A DNA stretch of 64,000 nucleotides from NCBI GenBank assembly GCA_001770775.1, contig MESA01000038.1, positions 135,953-199,952 of the forward strand, written 5' to 3'. The notes below the pieces were generated by a model, which had not been told where the DNA came from, made no database searches, and worked only from the letters and a program-made list of their open reading frames with translations. The position numbers and the translations under genes were made by a program. Shown here one piece after another: positions 57,758-64,000 of this stretch (within the stretch, counting starts at the first letter, position 1; the number at the start of each line of letters is the position of its first letter). Source of the DNA: Burkholderiales bacterium RIFCSPHIGHO2_12_FULL_63_20. Lineage in GTDB: Bacteria; Pseudomonadota; Gammaproteobacteria; Burkholderiales; Burkholderiaceae_C.

Positions 57758-58543
57758 TCAGATCGAGAACATCATGGCCGTCAACACAAAATCCAGCCCT
57801 AACACTGCCAGGGAAGACATCACCACGGTACGGGTGGTCGCCAGCGACACGCCCTCCGGTGTCGGCTCGCATTCATGGCCCTGCAGCAATGCCACGAAAG
57901 TGACTGTCAGGCCGAACACCAGGCTCTTGAGCATGCCATTGCCCACATCGGACCACACCTCGACGCCGTTTTGCATCTGCGACCAGAAAGCCCCGTCGTC
58001 TACACCGATCATGACCACACCCACGACCCAGCCACCGAGCACCCCCACGGCCGAGAACACCGCCGCGAGCAGCGGCATGGCGATGACCCCACCCCAGAAA
58101 CGTGGCGCCAGGACCCGCTGAATGGGGTCCACCCCCATCATTTCCATGGCGGACAACTGCTCGCCCGCCTTCATCAAGCCAATGCCGGCCGTCAGGGCCG
58201 TGCCAGCGCGACCGGCAAACAGCAGTGCGGCCACCACCGGCCCGAGTTCGCGCACCAGAGACAGCGCCACCATCAGGCCCAGCGCCTCGCTGGAGCCATA
58301 CCGTTGCAAGATGTAGTAGCCCTGCAGCCCCAGCACGAACCCGACGAAGGCGCCCGACACCGTGATGATGGCCAGCGAGTAGTTGCCCAGGAAAAAGATC
58401 TGCTCGGTGAGCAGCCGCGGACGCTTCAGAGTGGCCCCCAGCGACAGCAGCAGACGCAAGAACAGGCGTGCGCCATAACCCACGTCGGTCAACTTCAGAC
58501 GAATGGCCCGCCCGACTCGGGCTGGATTGAGCCAGGAGATCAT
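57758..58543 (-). CDS. mlaE: lipid ABC permease MlaE
   Basis: A 261-residue inner-membrane permease of the MlaE family, with five or six hydrophobic segments. Diagnostic: [81 protein letters not shown], and [25 protein letters not shown]. Pairs with MlaF. Its start overlaps the mlaF stop by 4 nt. Confidence 0.96.
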   Translation of the reverse strand: MISWLNPARVGRAIRLKLTDVGYGARLFLRLLLSLGATLKRPRLLTEQIFFLGNYSLAIITVSGAFVGFVLGLQGYYILQRYGSSEALGLMVALSLVRELGPVVAALLFAGRAGTALTAGIGLMKAGEQLSAMEMMGVDPIQRVLAPRFWGGVIAMPLLAAVFSAVGVLGGWVVGVVMIGVDDGAFWSQMQNGVEVWSDVGNGMLKSLVFGLTVTFVALLQGHECEPTPEGVSLATTRTVVMSSLAVLGLDFVLTAMMFSI

Positions 58544-59391
58544 CCGCGCACTCCGAAATCATGACCTGCATCGATCGCAGGGTGGTGGAAGCGCACCGGC
58601 CCATCGGGAGCGGCGTCCACAAACTGGCGTACCAGCGGGTCGCTGCTGGCGCGCATCTCTGCCGGGGTGCCCTGGGCCACGATGCGACCATTGGCCAGCA
58701 ACACCACATGGTCGGCAATCAGGAAGGTTTCTTCCACATCGTGGGACACCAGCACACTGGTGAGCCCCATCGTATCGTTGAGCTCACGGATCAAACGCGC
58801 CGACACCCCCATCGAGATCGGGTCCAGCCCCGCAAACGGCTCGTCGTACAGCATGAGTTCCGGATCCAGCGCCATCGCGCGCGCCAGGGCCACGCGACGG
58901 GCCATGCCGCCCGAAATCTCGCTGGGCATCAGGTCACGCGCACCGCGCAAGCCCACGGCGTTGAGCTTCATCAGCACCAGATCACGCAGGATGGATTCGG
59001 GCAGCTTGGTGTGCTCGCGCAGCGGAAACGCGACGTTCTCGAACACCGAGAGGTCGGTGAACAGGGCGCCAAACTGGAACAACATGCCCATGCGCCGCCG
59101 TGCGGCCATCAGCCCGGCCGCATCCAGATGTGCCATGTCCTGCCCATCCACCAGCACTTGCCCGGACATAGGGGTCAATTGCCGACCGATCAGGCGCAAA
59201 ACTGTCGTTTTACCGCCACCCGAAGTACCCATCAAGGCCACCACCTGGCCGCGCGGCACCACAAGGTTGAGGTCTGACAGGATGACCCGGTCACCGTAAC
59301 CACAGGTGACCGCGCGCAACGCCACCAGCGGCTCAGGGGCCGAGGCAGCAGCAGACGGGGAAGACGTGGTTTCAGCTTGTGACATGGGCAT
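58540..59391 (-). CDS. mlaF: lipid ABC transporter ATPase MlaF
   Basis: A 283-residue ABC ATPase: Walker [10 protein letters not shown], signature [16 protein letters not shown], Walker [17 protein letters not shown], switch His in [11 protein letters not shown]. First gene of the mla operon. The start codon (either MPM or MSQ two codons later) is preceded by the terminator U-tract with only one intervening base and no Shine-Dalgarno. The N-terminal ~20 residues are Ser/Ala-rich and of low conservation. Confidence 0.95.
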   Translation of the reverse strand: MPMSQAETTSSPSAAASAPEPLVALRAVTCGYGDRVILSDLNLVVPRGQVVALMGTSGGGKTTVLRLIGRQLTPMSGQVLVDGQDMAHLDAAGLMAARRRMGMLFQFGALFTDLSVFENVAFPLREHTKLPESILRDLVLMKLNAVGLRGARDLMPSEISGGMARRVALARAMALDPELMLYDEPFAGLDPISMGVSARLIRELNDTMGLTSVLVSHDVEETFLIADHVVLLANGRIVAQGTPAEMRASSDPLVRQFVDAAPDGPVRFHHPAIDAGHDFGVRG

Positions 59392-59392
59392 G

Positions 59393-59422
59393 AAAAAAAG
59401 GGCCAGTGAATGTCACTGGCCC
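59393..59422 (-). terminator. gltBD terminator immediately before mlaF
   Basis: GGGCCAGTGA-ATG-TCACTGGCCC (10-bp perfect stem, 59400-59422) is followed in leftward transcripts by seven U. It lies 68 nt after the gltD stop and the U-tract ends 1 nt from the mlaF ATG. TATGAT (59432-59427, - strand) is a good -10 box that would start mla transcripts at the foot of this hairpin. Confidence 0.85.
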
Positions 59423-59489
59423 CGGGATCATAGGGGATTCACGGATCCCTGCTGATCGCGCCTCCGTAAAGGCGTAATGCGATGTGGGG

Positions 59490-60953
59490 TCAACGCGGCA
59501 GCGTGGTCGAGCCCATCAGGAACGCATCAACCTCGCGAGCAGCCTGACGGCCTTCGCGGATCGCCCACACCACCAGGGACTGGCCACGGCGCACGTCGCC
59601 AGCGGCGAACACCTTGGCGGCGTTGGTCTTGTAGCCACCGACGTCGGTCGAGGCCTTGGCGTTACCACGGGCATCCTTCTCGACGCCAAAACCACTCAAC
59701 AGCGTGTCCACGGGGTTCACGAAGCCCATGGCCAGCAGCACGAGGTCGGCCTTGAGGATCTGCTCGGAACCGGCAACTTCTTCGAACTTGCCGTTCTTGA
59801 ACTCGACGCGCACGGTCTTGACCGCGGTGACCTTGCCACCTTCGCCGATGAATTCCTTCGTGGCGATGGCGAACTCACGGTCGCAGCCTTCTTCGTGGCT
59901 CGACGAGGTGCGCATCTTGATTGGCCAGTAAGGCCAGGTCAGCTCCTTGTTTTCCTGCTCGGGCGGCTGAGGCATCAGCTCGAACTGGATCACGCTCTTG
60001 GCGCCGTGGCGGTTGGAGGTACCCACGCAGTCGGAGCCGGTGTCACCGCCGCCGATCACGATCACGTTCTTGCCCGTGGCCATGATCTGGTCCTTGACCT
60101 TGCCGCCCGCGTTCACGCGGTTTTGCTGCGGCAGGAACTCCATGGCGAAGTGGATGCCCGCCAGGTCACGACCCGGCACGGGCAGGTCACGCGACTGCTC
60201 GGAACCACCGGCCAGGATCACGGCATCGAAATCCTGGTCCAGCTGCTCAGGCGTGACGGTGTCCTTGGCCCAGTTGGTGACCTTGGAGCCCTTGGGCATC
60301 TCGCCCACGATGGTGTTGGTCTTGAAGACCACGCCTTCGGCTTCCATTTGCTTGACGCGACGGTCGATGTGCGACTTGTCGAACTTGAAGTCGGGGATGC
60401 CGAAACGCAGCAGGCCCCCGATGGTGTCGTTCTTCTCGAACACGGTCACAGCGTGGCCGACGCGGGCCAGCTGCTGAGCGGCGGCCATGCCGGCAGGGCC
60501 GGAGCCCACGACGGCAATCTTCTTCCCGGTCTTGACGGCAGCGGGCTGCGGCTTGACCCAACCTTCGGCCCAGGCACGGTCGATGATCGAATGCTCGATC
60601 GACTTGATGCCCACGGGGTCGTTGTTGATGTTCAGCACGCAAGCAGCTTCGCAAGGCGCCGGGCAGACCCGACCGGTGAAGTCGGGGAAGTTGTTGGTCG
60701 AGTGCAGCACCTCGATCGCGTTCTTCCAGTCGCCCTGGTACACCAGGTCGTTGAAGTCCGGGATGATGTTGTTGACTGGGCAACCGTTGTTGCAGAACGG
60801 GGTGCCGCAGTCCATGCAGCGTGCGCCCTGGATCTTGGCCTCTTCAGGCTTCAGACCAATGACGAACTCTTTGTAGTTCTTGACGCGCTTCTCGACGGGC
60901 TCGTAGCCCTCTTCCAGACGCTCGAATTCCAGAAAGCCAGTGACTTTTCCCAT
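59490..60953 (-). CDS. gltD: glutamate synthase small (beta) subunit
   Basis: A 487-residue subunit that feeds electrons from NADPH to GltB. N-terminal cysteine clusters for 4Fe-4S centres ([38 protein letters not shown]), FAD motif [21 protein letters not shown] motif [20 protein letters not shown] 60953 fits family starts and has an AGGAG Shine-Dalgarno; the track's start is 28 codons upstream. Follows gltB by 22 nt. Confidence 0.97.
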   Translation of the reverse strand: MGKVTGFLEFERLEEGYEPVEKRVKNYKEFVIGLKPEEAKIQGARCMDCGTPFCNNGCPVNNIIPDFNDLVYQGDWKNAIEVLHSTNNFPDFTGRVCPAPCEAACVLNINNDPVGIKSIEHSIIDRAWAEGWVKPQPAAVKTGKKIAVVGSGPAGMAAAQQLARVGHAVTVFEKNDTIGGLLRFGIPDFKFDKSHIDRRVKQMEAEGVVFKTNTIVGEMPKGSKVTNWAKDTVTPEQLDQDFDAVILAGGSEQSRDLPVPGRDLAGIHFAMEFLPQQNRVNAGGKVKDQIMATGKNVIVIGGGDTGSDCVGTSNRHGAKSVIQFELMPQPPEQENKELTWPYWPIKMRTSSSHEEGCDREFAIATKEFIGEGGKVTAVKTVRVEFKNGKFEEVAGSEQILKADLVLLAMGFVNPVDTLLSGFGVEKDARGNAKASTDVGGYKTNAAKVFAAGDVRRGQSLVVWAIREGRQAAREVDAFLMGSTTLPR

Positions 60954-60975
60954 TTCAAACTCCTGATCGTGCGCT

Positions 60976-64000
<3,025 letters not shown>

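Overview
The window is high-GC, gene-dense bacterial chromosome with about 51 protein genes. I see no rRNA, tRNA, IS element, phage gene or CRISPR array. Gene content suggests a betaproteobacterium of the order Burkholderiales (Comamonadaceae/Sphaerotilaceae-like): an RpoH with the QRKLFFNLR box, a long TrpRS, the mlaFEDACB order, DUF3717/DUF1289 and DUF2804 proteins, and a complete leucine-degradation (liu) operon. This placement is inferred from family knowledge, not from a search.

Layout. 1-5 kb: end of a NYN/OST-HTH-type protein, a membrane histidine kinase, a DUF454 protein, an alpha/beta hydrolase divergent from an HxlR regulator (two near-identical operators between them), and a cold-shock/DUF1294 fusion. 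5-16 kb: glnS, a PPK2 kinase, a DUF2236 oxygenase, a DUF3717/DUF1289 protein with trpS, purN, a GST, a leucine-rich-repeat/kinase fusion, gshA, and a DUF2804 gene behind an AraC regulator. 17-33 kb: fatty acid hydroxylase, RsmB-type methyltransferase, polysaccharide export protein, GGDEF-EAL protein, maeB, EamA exporter, an acyl-CoA dehydrogenase divergent from a PECR-like reductase, a hybrid sensor kinase, an SbtA-like permease and a luciferase-like oxidoreductase divergent from a LigB-type dioxygenase. 34-41.7 kb: a TetR regulator followed by liuB-C-D-E-A, the full route from isovaleryl-CoA to acetoacetate plus acetyl-CoA. 41.7-50 kb: a leftward operon of two paralogous TonB-dependent receptors, a solute-binding-type protein and a CHASE/HAMP/GGDEF diguanylate cyclase, divergent from a chemoreceptor. 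50-55 kb: rpoH behind a perfect CIRCE element, then tal-pgi divergent from zwf. 55-59.4 kb: mlaFEDACB, the phospholipid-transport system of the outer membrane. 59.5-64 kb: gltD and the C-terminal part of gltB, cut by the window edge.

The most interesting items are: (1) the TonB receptor x2 / binding protein / diguanylate cyclase operon, which looks like a ligand-to-c-di-GMP module with no transporter of its own, and whose binding protein has a signal peptide only if translation starts at a non-AUG codon; (2) the CIRCE operator in front of rpoH; (3) the twin 17-bp HxlR operators; (4) a 21-bp palindrome that ends exactly at the TetR start codon; (5) the gltBD terminator that abuts the mlaF start codon; (6) several promoters whose -10 boxes sit so close to the ATG that the mRNAs should be leaderless or nearly so. 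All functional statements rest on reading motifs by eye; no alignment or database search was run.
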